A stretch of 64,000 bases of DNA from Pseudomonadota bacterium (GCA_018241895.1 JAFECX010000035.1:1-64000); one strand, 5' to 3'; positions 8,399 through 19,714 are shown, counted from the stretch's first letter. Program-made: numbers and translations. Notes: a model not told the origin generated them from the letters alone.

Positions 8399-8419
8399 AC
8401 GATACCTCTAGACGATACC
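8394..8419. repeat. Direct repeat, 2 x 13 bp
   Basis: TCTAGACGATACC is repeated twice in tandem. The TAG stop of the barrel gene is inside the first copy. A third partial match (GTCTAGACG) lies at 8439-8447 and contains the stop of the convergent prsK gene. Confidence 0.8.
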
Positions 8420-8440
8420 CAGGCCACTTCTGGACAACGT

Positions 8441-10570
8441 CTAGACGCGCGCGAGCAGGTCCGAACCGCTGTGCACCTCGAACAGCGGCATCGTCAGCGT
8501 CACTTGCGAGCCGCGCCCGGGCTCGCTCGTCACGTCGATGCTGCCGCCGAGTTCTTTCAGGTACTGGAAGCTTTCGTAGGAGCCGATCCCCATGCCGCTC
8601 GCCTTCGTGGAATTGAAGGGGCGGAAGAGCCGGTTGCGGATGAACTCCTGGCTCATGCCGATGCCGGTGTCGCGCACGACGACCTGAGCCTGGCCGGCCG
8701 ACTGCTGCAGGCGCACCGCCACGGTGCCGGTGGCCGGCGTGGCGTCGAGCGCGTTCTGCACGACGTGGCCGATGACGCGCTCGAGGCGCTCCTCGTGCCC
8801 GCGCGTCGAGACGCGATCGGCGATCTCGAGATGCACCTCGCGCCCGCGCTGCGCGCTCAGCGCGCGGATGCGCTCGACGATGGGCGCCAGTTCGACCCCC
8901 GAGGCGACGCCGCTCGGGCGCTGGCCCTCGCGCAGCTGCAGCATGAGCTGGCGCATCCTGGCCAGCGAGTTCTCGACCGTGGCCAGCATGTCCTGCTGGA
9001 ACTCGGGGTTGTCGCGGTGGCGCTCGGCATTCTTCAGCATCAGCGACAGCTGCGTGACGATGTTCTTCAGGTCGTGCACGACGAAGGCCGACATGCGGTT
9101 GAAGGCCTCGAACTTGCGCGCCTCGAGCAGCGCCTCGGTGGCGTGCATCTTGGCGAGCACGCCGGCGGCCTGGCGCGCCGCGGTCTTGAGCAGGTCGCGC
9201 ATCTCCCAGTTGAGCCGGGCCGGTGAGCGCGAGTGCGCCAGCACGACGAAGCCGATCATCTCGTCGGCGACGACGAGCGGCACCACCAGCCAGGCCGCCG
9301 CGAGCGCCTGCAGCCACGCGGGCACGGCCTCGGCCTCCTCGCGCGGGCCGCTGGCGGCGCGCACGGCGTCGAGGTCGACGATCCATTCGCGCGGGTGGAC
9401 GAAGCGCACCAGCGCCGACTCGGCCGGGTCGGCCGGCTCGGCCTGCGTGGACTGGGGCAGGTTCCAGAACGCCGACGGCACGTAGCGCGCGTCGCCCGCG
9501 GCCTTGATCCACAGCCCGCCGGCGGGGCTCTCGACCAGGTCGGCCAGGCCCCGGACGACGAGCCGGCCCACCTCCTGCGGCGCGCTGCGCGAGGACAGCA
9601 TCGCCGTGAAGCGCAGCCACTCGACGCGGTAGTCGTAGCGGTAGCGCAGCAGGTGCTTGCCGACGAAGACGCGCACGCGCGCGCGCAGCGTGCCCGAGAG
9701 CACGAGCACACCCAGGCCGGCCCCCGCGACCGCGAGCAGCGCGATCTGCAGCGCGCCGCCCCAGCTGCCGCCGAAGTACCTGACGTAGTAGCCGGCGCCG
9801 GCCGCCACCAGCAGGTAGCCGCCCACCAGCAGCAGCGAGACCGAGTAGAAGGCCGCCGTGTTGGACATGCGCACCTTGTCCAGCCAGCCCGAGCGCCGGC
9901 GCGCGGCGACGACGAGGAAAGGCACCGCCAGGGCATGCACCAGCCCGCGCGCGCCCAGCGTGTCGATGTCGAACGTGCCGAACATCATCGCCTGCGAGTA
10001 CAGGTAGATGTCGTAGCCGAAGATGCAGGCCAGCCCCAGGCACAGCGGCTTGACCGCCCAGCGTGAGCCCTCGTCCTGGCCGCGGAACAGCTGCTCGACG
10101 AGGAAGAGACCCAGCACCGCCCAGCCGAGCTGGCTGGTCACCAGCACGCGCATCGCCAGCGCGTTTTCGGCCCGCACGCCGAGCACCAGGTCGGCGCCCA
10201 GCCCGGCTGCGGCCAGCAGCAGCGCGAGCGGCGCGACGAGCCTGCGACGCCCTGCCCGGCGCGCACCGGGCGGCGGCCCGGGCAGCAGCCAGGCGATGAA
10301 GAGCACCCAGCCCACGTAGCGCAGCTGGTCGCACGCGAGCGCCAGGTGCCATGGCAGCACCTTCGTCGACGCGAGATCCAGGGCGGCGAAGAGACCCCAG
10401 GCGGCACTGGCCGCCACGGCCAGCCAGAGGGCGCGCCGCGCGGGGTCCAGCGGCGCGCGCAGCGCGCCGGCACGCACCAGCTGCACGCCGTAGCCCGCAT
10501 AGGCCAGCAGCACCAGCAGGCAGCCGGTGAGCGCCAGCCCGGTCGAGAAATCGCCTGTGTGGACGAACAT
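8441..10570 (-). CDS. prsK: PEP-CTERM system sensor histidine kinase PrsK
   Basis: A 709-residue inner-membrane kinase, started at the ATG at 10570 (MFVHTGDFSTGLAL) because the upstream in-frame extension is not hydrophobic. Residues 1 to about 290 form a polytopic membrane region, then comes a GAF-like segment, then the phosphorylation motif FVVHDLKNIVTQL that is characteristic of PrsK, and an ATPase domain with VQNALDATP (N box), VRDTGIGMS (G1) and ASGMGIGSYE (G2). It is the cognate kinase of PrsR, whose gene lies at 12556. The pair controls sigma-54-dependent expression of PEP-CTERM proteins. The gene is convergent with the barrel gene and divergent from the sugar transferase gene. Confidence 0.93.
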   Translation of the reverse strand: MFVHTGDFSTGLALTGCLLVLLAYAGYGVQLVRAGALRAPLDPARRALWLAVAASAAWGLFAALDLASTKVLPWHLALACDQLRYVGWVLFIAWLLPGPPPGARRAGRRRLVAPLALLLAAAGLGADLVLGVRAENALAMRVLVTSQLGWAVLGLFLVEQLFRGQDEGSRWAVKPLCLGLACIFGYDIYLYSQAMMFGTFDIDTLGARGLVHALAVPFLVVAARRRSGWLDKVRMSNTAAFYSVSLLLVGGYLLVAAGAGYYVRYFGGSWGGALQIALLAVAGAGLGVLVLSGTLRARVRVFVGKHLLRYRYDYRVEWLRFTAMLSSRSAPQEVGRLVVRGLADLVESPAGGLWIKAAGDARYVPSAFWNLPQSTQAEPADPAESALVRFVHPREWIVDLDAVRAASGPREEAEAVPAWLQALAAAWLVVPLVVADEMIGFVVLAHSRSPARLNWEMRDLLKTAARQAAGVLAKMHATEALLEARKFEAFNRMSAFVVHDLKNIVTQLSLMLKNAERHRDNPEFQQDMLATVENSLARMRQLMLQLREGQRPSGVASGVELAPIVERIRALSAQRGREVHLEIADRVSTRGHEERLERVIGHVVQNALDATPATGTVAVRLQQSAGQAQVVVRDTGIGMSQEFIRNRLFRPFNSTKASGMGIGSYESFQYLKELGGSIDVTSEPGRGSQVTLTMPLFEVHSGSDLLARV

Positions 10571-10969
10571 GAAGCGGTTGGGGCAGGCAGCCCGGGTCGG
10601 GGCCGGGCATCGGCCGTGGCGCACGGACCACGACGGCAGGGCCGCGCGGGCCCCGACCGCCGGCCGCCGGGCCCCGGGCGCGCGTCACCGAGCCGGCATG
10701 GTATCGCCGGCACGCGGCCTGCCGTCCGCCGCGCCGTGAAGTTGTTCGCCGACGGCGCCAGCCCTGCGCCAAAGCGTTCGGATTTCTCTTCCCGACGGCC
10801 GATATGGCGGGCTACCCCCCTAACCGTGGGCTGTCGGCCGACGGTGCGGGTTCGTAAAGTCCCGAGTGTCGGATTACTTGACATTGTTACAAGCCCGGCA
10901 CATCCGGAAGGCCCGTGTCGCGCCTCGATCCCGGGTGCACAGAACGGTTGCAATTCCCCAGGAGCCTGA
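10571..10969. other. Divergent intergenic region prsK / sugar transferase
   Basis: About 400 bp with a less GC-rich middle part. TTGACA occurs at 10878-10883 inside a loose dyad TGTC-N9-GACA (10868-10883), a variant of the TGTC/GACA dyad seen upstream of the PEP-CTERM gene. No convincing -10 or sigma-54 element was found at the right distance. The Shine-Dalgarno sequence AGGAG at 10960-10964 serves the gene at 10970. No gene is apparent here. Confidence 0.4.
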
Positions 10970-12355
10970 ATGTCTCGAACGGTAAGCGATGCGTTGCGCC
11001 GGCTGTCCATGGCGCGCGCGTTCGTGGACGTCACCGTCGTCCTGCTGGCGGTGTACGCCGGCGTGCTGCTCGATGCCCGCACCGCGGGCGCCTCGCTGCC
11101 GGCCCTCGGCACGCGCGGCGTTTCGCTGGCGGCGGGCATCGTGTTCCTCAACGTGGCCACGGGGCTGTACGACGGCGCCGGGCGCCGCAGCCTGGCCTGG
11201 GCGTCGCTGCGCGCGCTCGCGGCGCTGGCGGTGGCGCTGCCGCTGGCCTACTTCGTGTTCCGCCTGCGCCCGGCCGGCCTGGCCGGTGTCGGCATGATCC
11301 AGTGGGCCGCGATGACCGGCGTGGCCGCCGTGATCCTGCACCGCGGCTACGAGGCCACCACGTCGGCGGTGCAGGCGCGCACGCGCCGGCGCACGCTGAT
11401 CTTCGGCAGCGGCGAGGCCGCGCGCGTGGTCGCCGAGACGCTGCGCACCTCCGACCCCGGCGCCGACATCGTGGGCTTCTACGCCGGGCCGAACGAGGGG
11501 CAGCCGGCGGTGCCGCCGGGCGAGCTGCTGCCGGCGACGCAGTCGCTGCTGGAGACGGCCGTCGAGCGGCGCGTCGACGAGATCGTGGTCGCGCTCGCCG
11601 AACGGCGTGCGGGCAGCATGCCGCTGCGCGAGCTGCTCGACTGCAAGCTGCGCGGCATCGGGGTGTACGACATCAACTCGCACTTCGAGAAGCGCCTGGG
11701 GCAGATCCGCATCGGCTACCTGCATGCGAGCTGGATGATCTTCGGCGACGGCTTCAACCAGGGGCTGGCGCGCACGGCCGTCAAGCGGCTGTTCGACATC
11801 GTCTGCTCGCTGGCGCTGCTCGCGCTGGCGGCGCCCGTCATGCTCCTGGCGGCCCTGGCCATCCGCCTGGACAGCCGCGGCTCGGCGCTGTACCGGCAGG
11901 AGCGCACCGGCAAGGACGGGCGTGCGTTCGAGATCATCAAGTTCCGCAGCATGCGCACCGATGCCGAGAGCGACGGCCGGCCGCGCTGGGCGGCGGCCGA
12001 CGACGAGCGCGTCACGCGCGTGGGCCGCTTCATCCGCCGCACGCGCATCGACGAGCTGCCGCAGCTGTTGTGCGTGCTCAAGGGCGACATGAGCCTGGTC
12101 GGCCCGCGCCCCGAGCGGCCGTTCTTCGTCGAGCAGCTCACGCGCGAGATCCCCTTCTATGCCGTGCGCCACAGCGTCAAGCCCGGCGTCACCGGCTGGG
12201 CGCAGGTGCGCTACCAGTACGGCTCGACGGTCGAGGATTCGCAGCAAAAGCTCCAGTACGACCTGTACTACGTGAAGAACCACTCGCTGTGGCTCGACCT
12301 GCAGACGCTGGTCGAGACGGTGCACGTCGTGCTCAGCGGCCAGGGCGCGCGCTGA
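10970..12355 (+). CDS. Exopolysaccharide sugar transferase, EpsB-like (PEP-CTERM associated)
   Basis: A 461-residue inner-membrane enzyme that would transfer a sugar phosphate to undecaprenyl phosphate, the first step of exopolysaccharide repeat-unit synthesis. The N-terminal half has four to five hydrophobic helices and a CoA-binding-like fold with [16 protein letters not shown]. The C-terminal bacterial sugar transferase domain shows the conserved blocks [34 protein letters not shown] and [15 protein letters not shown]. The latter closely match the PEP-CTERM-linked EpsB2 family. The start is well placed behind AGGAG. It lies between prsK and prsR, as in exosortase A loci. Confidence 0.9.
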   Translation: MSRTVSDALRRLSMARAFVDVTVVLLAVYAGVLLDARTAGASLPALGTRGVSLAAGIVFLNVATGLYDGAGRRSLAWASLRALAALAVALPLAYFVFRLRPAGLAGVGMIQWAAMTGVAAVILHRGYEATTSAVQARTRRRTLIFGSGEAARVVAETLRTSDPGADIVGFYAGPNEGQPAVPPGELLPATQSLLETAVERRVDEIVVALAERRAGSMPLRELLDCKLRGIGVYDINSHFEKRLGQIRIGYLHASWMIFGDGFNQGLARTAVKRLFDIVCSLALLALAAPVMLLAALAIRLDSRGSALYRQERTGKDGRAFEIIKFRSMRTDAESDGRPRWAAADDERVTRVGRFIRRTRIDELPQLLCVLKGDMSLVGPRPERPFFVEQLTREIPFYAVRHSVKPGVTGWAQVRYQYGSTVEDSQQKLQYDLYYVKNHSLWLDLQTLVETVHVVLSGQGAR

Positions 12356-12555
12356 ACGCAGGCCAGCAGCGCCAGGGCGGCGGCCCCGTTGCGCGGCCGG
12401 TATGGTCTCATTCGTCACGCCGGCGGCGGCCGATCCGGCATCTCGGCACGGTATCGTCGTTCCCTTGACGCGCGCCCGTTGACGCTGCCCACGCCGATCC
12501 CGAAGATCGGCCCGATTCGCCGCGCGCCTCGCGCCGCGTGCGTCACCTGAATTCC

Positions 12556-13944
<1,389 letters not shown>

Positions 13945-13993
13945 GCCTGTGAAGAAGCCACGACACCAGCGGCCGTGGGCCGGGGAGACGACG

Positions 13994-16768
13994 ATGCCCT
14001 TTTCGCTTCGGGCCGTGCTCGTGGCGCTCGTGCTGGGCACGGCCGCCCTGGCGGGCTGCCGCTTCGGTGCGAGCGCCGACGACGCCGTGGCCGCGGCGGA
14101 GAAGTCGGTGGCCGACAAGGACTACAAGTCCGCCGTGATCAGCGCCAAGAGCGCGCTGCAGAAGGAGCCGGAAAACGCCCGGGCGCGGCTGCTGCTCGGC
14201 CAGGCGCTGCTCGAAGACGATCAGCCGGCCGCCGCGGCCATCGAGCTGCAAAAGGCGCTCGAGCTCGGCGCGCCCGAGGCCAAGGTCGTGCCGCTGCTGG
14301 CGCGGGCCAAGCTGGGCACGGGCGCGACGCGCGAGGTCACGCTGGCGTACGGCGCCACCCGGCTCGACGACGCGCACGCCTCGGCCGACCTGAAGACCAC
14401 CGTGGCCACGGCCTTCCTGCTGCTGGGCGACAAGGCCGGTGCGCTCGACACGGTGCAGGCGGCGCTCAGGGAGTGGCCGCAATACGCGCCGGCCACGCTG
14501 CTGCTGGCCCATCTGAGCGCCGCCGACGGCGACGGCGCGCGCGCGCTGGCGCTCGCAGACGAGGTGCTGGCGCGCACGCCGAAGGACGGCAAGGCGCTGG
14601 CGCTGAAAGCCGCCCTGCTGCGATCGGTGAACAACGACGCCGACGGCGCGCTCGCGGCCTACCGCGCTGCGGTCGCCGCCGACCCCAGGCAGGCTGCGGC
14701 GCACGCCGAGATCATCGCGATGCTGCTCGAACGGCACGACGTCGCGGGCGCGAAGGAGCAGTTCGCCCAGCTCGCGAAGGCGTTGCCCAACCATCCGACG
14801 ACACTGCTCTACGACGCGCGGCTCGCCTATCTCGACAAGGACTACACACGCGCGCGCGACGTCGCCGAGCGGCTGCTCAAGAACTACCCGAACGACTGGC
14901 GCGCGCTGCTGGTGGCCGGGCTGGCCGAAGTCCAGCTCCAGCACGCGGCGAAGGCCGAGACCTACCTCGCCCAGGCCTCGAAGGCCAGGCCCGACGCCGT
15001 GCTGCCGCGCCAGGCGCTGGCGCAGCTGTACCTGCGCGCCGGGCGCGCACGCGACGCCATCGGCCTGCTGCAGCCCATCCTCGACGCCAAGACCCCGGAC
15101 GCCGAGAGCCTGACGCTGGCCGGGCTGGCCTACCTGCAGGCCGACGACCCCAAGCGCTCCGAAGCCGCCTTCGCGCAGGCTGCGCGGATCGACCCGAAGG
15201 CAACCACGGCGCGCCGCGCGCTCGCGCTCGGCCATCTGGCGCAGGGCAACGTCGAGGGCGGCTTCGCCGAGCTCGAGGCGCTGGCCAGCGAGGACCCGAG
15301 CGCCCGCAGCGCGATGGCGCTGGTGGCGGCGCGGCTGGCGAAGAACGACGTCGCCGGCGCACTCGAGGCGATCGACAGGCTGCAGGCCAGGCAGCCCGAC
15401 AGCCCGGTGCCGTACGCGCTGCGCGGCTCGCTGCAGGCACGGCGCAAGGACGCCGCGGGGGCGACGGCGAGCTTCGAGAAGGCGCTCGCGCTCGACAAGC
15501 GGTACTTCCCGGCCACCGTCGGCCTGGCCATGCTCGACCTGGAGGCGGGCCGGCCCGACGACGCGAAGCGCCGCTACGAGGACCTGCTGCGCACCGACCC
15601 GAAGAACATGCGCGCCGCGCTGGCGCTGGTCGAGCTGCAGGTGCGCGCCGCGGCGCCGGTGCAGGACGTGACCCGGGCGCTGGACGAAGTCATCCGTGCC
15701 CATCCGGCCGACGTGCTGCCGCGGCTGGCGCTGGTCAACTACCTGCTCGGGCGCAACGACGTCAAGGCGGCCGTGGTGGCCGCGCAGGGCGCCGTCGCGG
15801 CGCTGCCCGACAACAACATCTTGCTCGAGCGCCTGGGGGCGGCGCAGCTGGCCAGTGGCACGCCCGAGCAGGCCGCCGCCAGCTTCTCCAAACTGTCGGC
15901 CGCGCTGCCCGATCGCGTCGAGCCGCTGCTGCGCCTGGCCGAAGCGCAGGCCGCCGCCAAGGATCACGCCGCGGCGCAGCGCACGCTGGCGCGCGCGCTC
16001 GAACTCAAGCCGGGGCTCGTGCAGGCCCGGGTCGCCTCGGCGCGCATCGCGCTCGCGCAGGCCAGGCCCGAGGCCGCCCTGGAAATCGCACGCAGCCTGC
16101 AGCGCGAGTTGCCCAAGCAGCCGATCGGCTACGTGCTCGAAGCCGACGTCGCCGGCGCGCGCGGCCAGCCGGACGCCGCCGCCGCGGCGCTGCGCCAGGC
16201 CCTGGCCCACGGCGGCGGCTCCGACGTCGCCGGCCGGCTCTACGGCGCGCTGAACGCCGCCAAGCACGCCGACGAAGCCGAGCGCATGGCCGGCGCCTGG
16301 CTGAAGGACCATCCGAAGGACGCTCTCTTTCGCTTCGTCATGGGCGACGTGGCGCTGGCGAACGGACAGCTGGCCGCCGCCGAGGCCCACTACCGCGCGG
16401 TGATGGCGTTGCAGCCGGACAATGCGCTGGCGCTGAACAACGTGGCCTGGCTGATGGTGCGCCAGGGCAAGCCCGGCGCGGCGGCACTGGCCGAGCGCGC
16501 CAACGCGCTGCAGCCCGAGCGCCCCGCGCTGATGGATACGCTGGCCAGCGCACTGGCGGCCGAAGACCAGACCGCGCGCGCGATCACGGTGCAAAAGCAG
16601 GCGATCGCGAAGGCGCCCGACGACCCGGGGCTGCGCCTGAACCTGGCGCGGCTGTACATCAAGTCGGGCGACCGCCAGGGCGCGCGCGCCGAGCTCGAGC
16701 CGCTGTCCAAGCTGGGCGACAAGTTCGCCGCCCAGCAGGAAGTCGCCCGCCTGCTGCAGTCGCTGTGA
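13994..16768 (+). CDS. prsT: PEP-CTERM system TPR-repeat lipoprotein PrsT
   Basis: A 924-residue lipoprotein from the ATG at 13994, preceded by GGGGAG. The signal peptide MPFSLRAVLVALVLG ends in the lipobox ALAGC with Cys22. About twenty tetratricopeptide repeats follow. The composition is alanine-rich (GC-driven), unlike the less GC-rich paralogue at 2284. It directly follows prsR, the canonical position in the prsK-prsR-prsT gene group. Its proposed role is periplasmic scaffolding for exopolysaccharide export together with exosortase-processed proteins. Confidence 0.92.
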   Translation: MPFSLRAVLVALVLGTAALAGCRFGASADDAVAAAEKSVADKDYKSAVISAKSALQKEPENARARLLLGQALLEDDQPAAAAIELQKALELGAPEAKVVPLLARAKLGTGATREVTLAYGATRLDDAHASADLKTTVATAFLLLGDKAGALDTVQAALREWPQYAPATLLLAHLSAADGDGARALALADEVLARTPKDGKALALKAALLRSVNNDADGALAAYRAAVAADPRQAAAHAEIIAMLLERHDVAGAKEQFAQLAKALPNHPTTLLYDARLAYLDKDYTRARDVAERLLKNYPNDWRALLVAGLAEVQLQHAAKAETYLAQASKARPDAVLPRQALAQLYLRAGRARDAIGLLQPILDAKTPDAESLTLAGLAYLQADDPKRSEAAFAQAARIDPKATTARRALALGHLAQGNVEGGFAELEALASEDPSARSAMALVAARLAKNDVAGALEAIDRLQARQPDSPVPYALRGSLQARRKDAAGATASFEKALALDKRYFPATVGLAMLDLEAGRPDDAKRRYEDLLRTDPKNMRAALALVELQVRAAAPVQDVTRALDEVIRAHPADVLPRLALVNYLLGRNDVKAAVVAAQGAVAALPDNNILLERLGAAQLASGTPEQAAASFSKLSAALPDRVEPLLRLAEAQAAAKDHAAAQRTLARALELKPGLVQARVASARIALAQARPEAALEIARSLQRELPKQPIGYVLEADVAGARGQPDAAAAALRQALAHGGGSDVAGRLYGALNAAKHADEAERMAGAWLKDHPKDALFRFVMGDVALANGQLAAAEAHYRAVMALQPDNALALNNVAWLMVRQGKPGAAALAERANALQPERPALMDTLASALAAEDQTARAITVQKQAIAKAPDDPGLRLNLARLYIKSGDRQGARAELEPLSKLGDKFAAQQEVARLLQSL

Positions 16769-16792
16769 CGCCGCTGGATCGCGACTAGGCGC

Positions 16793-18058
16793 GTGGGCAG
16801 GTCGGCGGCCGCACGCCTGAAGCACCGGCTGCACGGTGCGGCACGGGCGCTGCTGGGCTCGCTGCCGCGCGCGACGCGCTTTCGCATCTACCGCGGCATG
16901 GTCGACTGCCCGCTGGCACTCGACGACACGTACGAGTTCGGCATCGCGCGCACGCGCGAGGACCTCGAGGCGTCGTTCGCCCTGCTGCACGACGCCTACG
17001 TGGCCAGCGGCTTCATGCCGCCGCATCCGAGCGGCCTGCGCGTGACGCCGTACCACGCGCTGCCGACGACGACGACGCTGTGCGCGAAGGTGGGCGGCAC
17101 CGTGGTCGGCACGCTGTCGATCGTGCGCGACGGCGTGTTCGGCTTTCCGCTGCAGACGGCGTTCGACATCTCGGCGGTGCGCGAGCGCGGCGGACGCATC
17201 GCCGAGATCTCGGCGCTGGCCGTGCATCCGGCGTATCGGCGCACCGGCGGCTCGATCCTGTTCCCGTTGATGAAGCTGATGTACGAGTACTGCACGCGGT
17301 ACTTCGACACCCGGCACCTGGTGATCGCCGTGCATCCGAAGCGCATCGAGTTGTACGAGTCGCTGCTGTTCTTCCGCCGCCTGACGGCGCAGACGGTGGC
17401 GCGCTACGACTTCGCCAACGGCGCACCTGCGATCGGCGCCACGCTCGACCTGCAGGAGGCGCCACAGTTGTTCCGGCGTGCCTATGGCGGCAGGCCGGCG
17501 CGGCGCGACCTGCATCGCTACTTCGTCGAGCTCGAACTGCCGAACATCGAGTTTCCGCTGCGCGAGTGGAACGTCAGCAACGACCCGGTCCTGACGCCGG
17601 CGCTGGCCGATCACTTCTTCAACGTCCGCACGCAAGGCTTCACCGAGCTCGACGAGCGCAGGAAGCGGCTGCTGCACTCGATCTACGACGGACCGGCATG
17701 GGCCGCCGTGCTGCCGCGGCTCGCCAGCCCGCCGCCACCGGGCAGCCAGTTGCGCCGCACGCCGCGCTACACGTTCAAGTGCCCGGGTACGGTGGCGCCG
17801 TCGACGGGGTCGGGCCCGACACAGGCGATCACGATCGTCGAGGTGTCGAGAAACGGCCTGCGTGCGCGCATCGACGCGACACTGGAGGTGGGCACGCTGC
17901 TCACGGTGCAGGCCGAACTGGGCGCCGGGCGTCAGACCCGGGTGCAGGCGCGCGTGGCCGTCGCCACGCGCACCTACGACGGCCCGGCCTACGGCCTGCA
18001 CGTCGCGGCGCCCGATGCGGCCTGGCTCGACTGCGTCGCCTGGCTGGAGCGTGCCTGA
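16793..18058 (+). CDS. PEP-CTERM/exosortase-associated acyltransferase fused to a PilZ domain
   Basis: A 421-residue protein from a GTG at 16793 (weak ribosome-binding site; an ATG at 16898 is an alternative). Residues to about 300 form a GNAT-like fold of the FeeM / exosortase acyltransferase type: RTREDLEASFALLHDAYV, RIAEISALAVHPAYRR and LVIAVHPKRIELYESLLFF. Such enzymes are thought to make N-acyl amino acids or acylate a matrix component. Residues about 315-421 form a PilZ domain: LRRTPRY supplies the RxxxR switch (R321, R325) and EVSRNG (350-355) the SxxG motif, with Glu in place of the usual Asp/Asn. PilZ domains bind cyclic di-GMP, so the acyltransferase is likely under second-messenger control. 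It lies 24 bp after prsT. Confidence 0.85.
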   Translation: MGRSAAARLKHRLHGAARALLGSLPRATRFRIYRGMVDCPLALDDTYEFGIARTREDLEASFALLHDAYVASGFMPPHPSGLRVTPYHALPTTTTLCAKVGGTVVGTLSIVRDGVFGFPLQTAFDISAVRERGGRIAEISALAVHPAYRRTGGSILFPLMKLMYEYCTRYFDTRHLVIAVHPKRIELYESLLFFRRLTAQTVARYDFANGAPAIGATLDLQEAPQLFRRAYGGRPARRDLHRYFVELELPNIEFPLREWNVSNDPVLTPALADHFFNVRTQGFTELDERRKRLLHSIYDGPAWAAVLPRLASPPPPGSQLRRTPRYTFKCPGTVAPSTGSGPTQAITIVEVSRNGLRARIDATLEVGTLLTVQAELGAGRQTRVQARVAVATRTYDGPAYGLHVAAPDAAWLDCVAWLERA

Positions 18059-18156
18059 CGCGCAGCGCGCCGATCGCGCCCGCTAGACTCGACCGCCTCG
18101 TGCACCGACTCCGCCCCTCGGCACCGCCGCAACCCACGGCAACAAACCGCAAGCCC

Positions 18157-18912
18157 ATGGCCCGCTGGACGCGCCGCAGCTTCACCGCAACCGTGCTGCT
18201 CGCCGCCGCCGCGCGCGCCGACGTGCCGGCGTTGATCGACCGGTTGCGCGGCGCCGTCGTGCCGGTGGGCACCTTCAACGCGCTCGACAACCCCCGCTTC
18301 GCCTTTCGCGGCAGCGGCTTTGCGGTCGATGACGGCCGGCTGCTGGTCACGAATTCGCATGTCGTGCCGGAGGATGCGCCGGCCAGCGGCCGGCAGTACG
18401 CAGTGCTCGCGCCGCGCGCCGGCGGCGGGCGCGAGGTGCGCATCGCCACGCTGCAACGGCTGGACCGCACGCACGACCTGGCGCTGCTTCAGGTGGACGG
18501 CCCCCCCTTGCCCGCCCTCGAGCTGGCGGCGCCCGGCAGCGTGCGCGAAGGCCTGGACGTGCTGCTGGCCGGCTTTCCGATCGGCGGCGTGCTCGGCTAT
18601 TCGATGGTCACGCACCGCGGCATGCTGTCGTCGATCACGTCGATCGCGCTGCCCTCGCCGAACGCGCATCAGCTCAGCGAGCGCGCGCTCAAGCAGCTGC
18701 GCGACGGCCCGTTCGAGGTCTACCAGCTCGACGCGACGGCGTACCCGGGCAACAGCGGCGGGCCGCTGGTCGACGCACGCGACGGCAAGGTCATCGGCGT
18801 CGTCAACATGGTGCTGGTGCGCGGCACGCGCGAGTCGGCGCTGAGCAATCCGACCGGCATCACCTACGCGATCCCGGTGCGCTTCGTGCGCGAGCTGCTC
18901 GAGCGGCAGTGA
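18157..18912 (+). CDS. Trypsin-like serine protease
   Basis: A 251-residue exported protease from the ATG at 18157. The N-terminus MARWTRRSFTATVLLAAAAR resembles a short signal peptide with a twin-arginine-like start. The catalytic triad is visible: H68 in TNSHVV, D107 in RTHDLALL and S200 in PGNSGGPL. The domain is a single chymotrypsin-like fold without a PDZ module, so this is not a full DegP/HtrA. Such proteases often accompany exosortase loci. A -10-like hexamer TAGACT at 18084-18089 may mark its promoter. Confidence 0.85.
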   Translation: MARWTRRSFTATVLLAAAARADVPALIDRLRGAVVPVGTFNALDNPRFAFRGSGFAVDDGRLLVTNSHVVPEDAPASGRQYAVLAPRAGGGREVRIATLQRLDRTHDLALLQVDGPPLPALELAAPGSVREGLDVLLAGFPIGGVLGYSMVTHRGMLSSITSIALPSPNAHQLSERALKQLRDGPFEVYQLDATAYPGNSGGPLVDARDGKVIGVVNMVLVRGTRESALSNPTGITYAIPVRFVRELLERQ

Positions 18913-18940
18913 GCCGGGCGCGGCCCGGCCCTGGAGGCCG

Positions 18941-19714
18941 TCAGTTGAGCGCCGGCGATGCCGGCTGCTGGGCGGCCATCAGCCGCGCCACGATGCCGCG
19001 CTCCTCGTCCGGCGTGAAAGCCAGCGGATACAGCGAGCGCTCGGTGCCGGCGCACTCGGGGTGCCCGCCGAACTCGCGGATGCATGAGGCGATGTAGTCG
19101 AAGCCGAGCGAAAGCAGCACCGCGGGCGCGTTGACTGCGCGGTTGATGCGCTCGCTGCCGATCACCTGCGCACCGAGCATGCGCTGGTAGTAGCGCACGT
19201 GGCGCGGGTTGACTTCCATCACCAGGCGATCGCGCCCGCGCAGCAGGTGCGCGACGATATGGGCAACGTGGAACAGGGCCGCCAGGACGCGCTTGTTGCC
19301 GGTGATCGGGTCGATCGCCAGCTTGGTGAATTCGCACAGGCGCTGGCCGGCCTGACGCAGCGCGTCGAGCTCGTCGCCGAACGCATCGTCGCTGTTCATG
19401 CCGGCCGTGTCGTCCAGGCCCACAGTGATGGTGCCGATGGCCACGCCGTTCTCGAGCGCCGTCAGCGTCGTGCGGCTGCTGGTCTGGTTTGCCGGCAGGC
19501 TCACCGTGTGGTAGCCGCGCCAGCCGTAGCGCTCGCGCAACAGGCGGTTGGCAGACTGGCGCACGATGAGCGACTCGGCCGACTCGATCGTGAAGCGGCG
19601 CTCGCTGTCGTCGGTGACGGGAGGCTCGCTCGGCTGGCGCTGCCCGGACGGCATGCGCGCCCGCAGCGACGTGCGAGGCTGGAAGCGTGCGGCGATGAGT
19701 GTCGTGGATACCAT
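18941..19714 (-). CDS. FeeM-like N-acyl amino acid synthase / GNAT-type acyltransferase
   Basis: A 257-residue protein from the ATG at 19714 (MVSTTLIAARFQP). The core shows FTIESAESLIVRQSANRLL, ALENGVAIGTITVGLDD, LCEFTKLAID and LVMEVNPRHVRYYQRMLGAQ, the pattern of the FeeM-type N-acyl amino acid synthases that take acyl groups from acyl carrier protein. It resembles the N-terminal half of the protein at 16793 in layout but lacks a PilZ domain. It ends 28 bp from the convergent protease gene, placing two acyltransferases of related type in one surface-polymer locus. Confidence 0.75.
   Translation of the reverse strand: MVSTTLIAARFQPRTSLRARMPSGQRQPSEPPVTDDSERRFTIESAESLIVRQSANRLLRERYGWRGYHTVSLPANQTSSRTTLTALENGVAIGTITVGLDDTAGMNSDDAFGDELDALRQAGQRLCEFTKLAIDPITGNKRVLAALFHVAHIVAHLLRGRDRLVMEVNPRHVRYYQRMLGAQVIGSERINRAVNAPAVLLSLGFDYIASCIREFGGHPECAGTERSLYPLAFTPDEERGIVARLMAAQQPASPALN

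Noticed and set aside
10930-10952. Sigma-54 promoter upstream of the sugar transferase gene (GTGCAC ... TTGCAA)
   Set aside because: The GG and GC dinucleotides do not have the required 10-bp spacing.
18157-18912. DegP/HtrA identity for the serine protease
   Set aside because: The triad is present but there is no PDZ domain and the length is only 251 residues.
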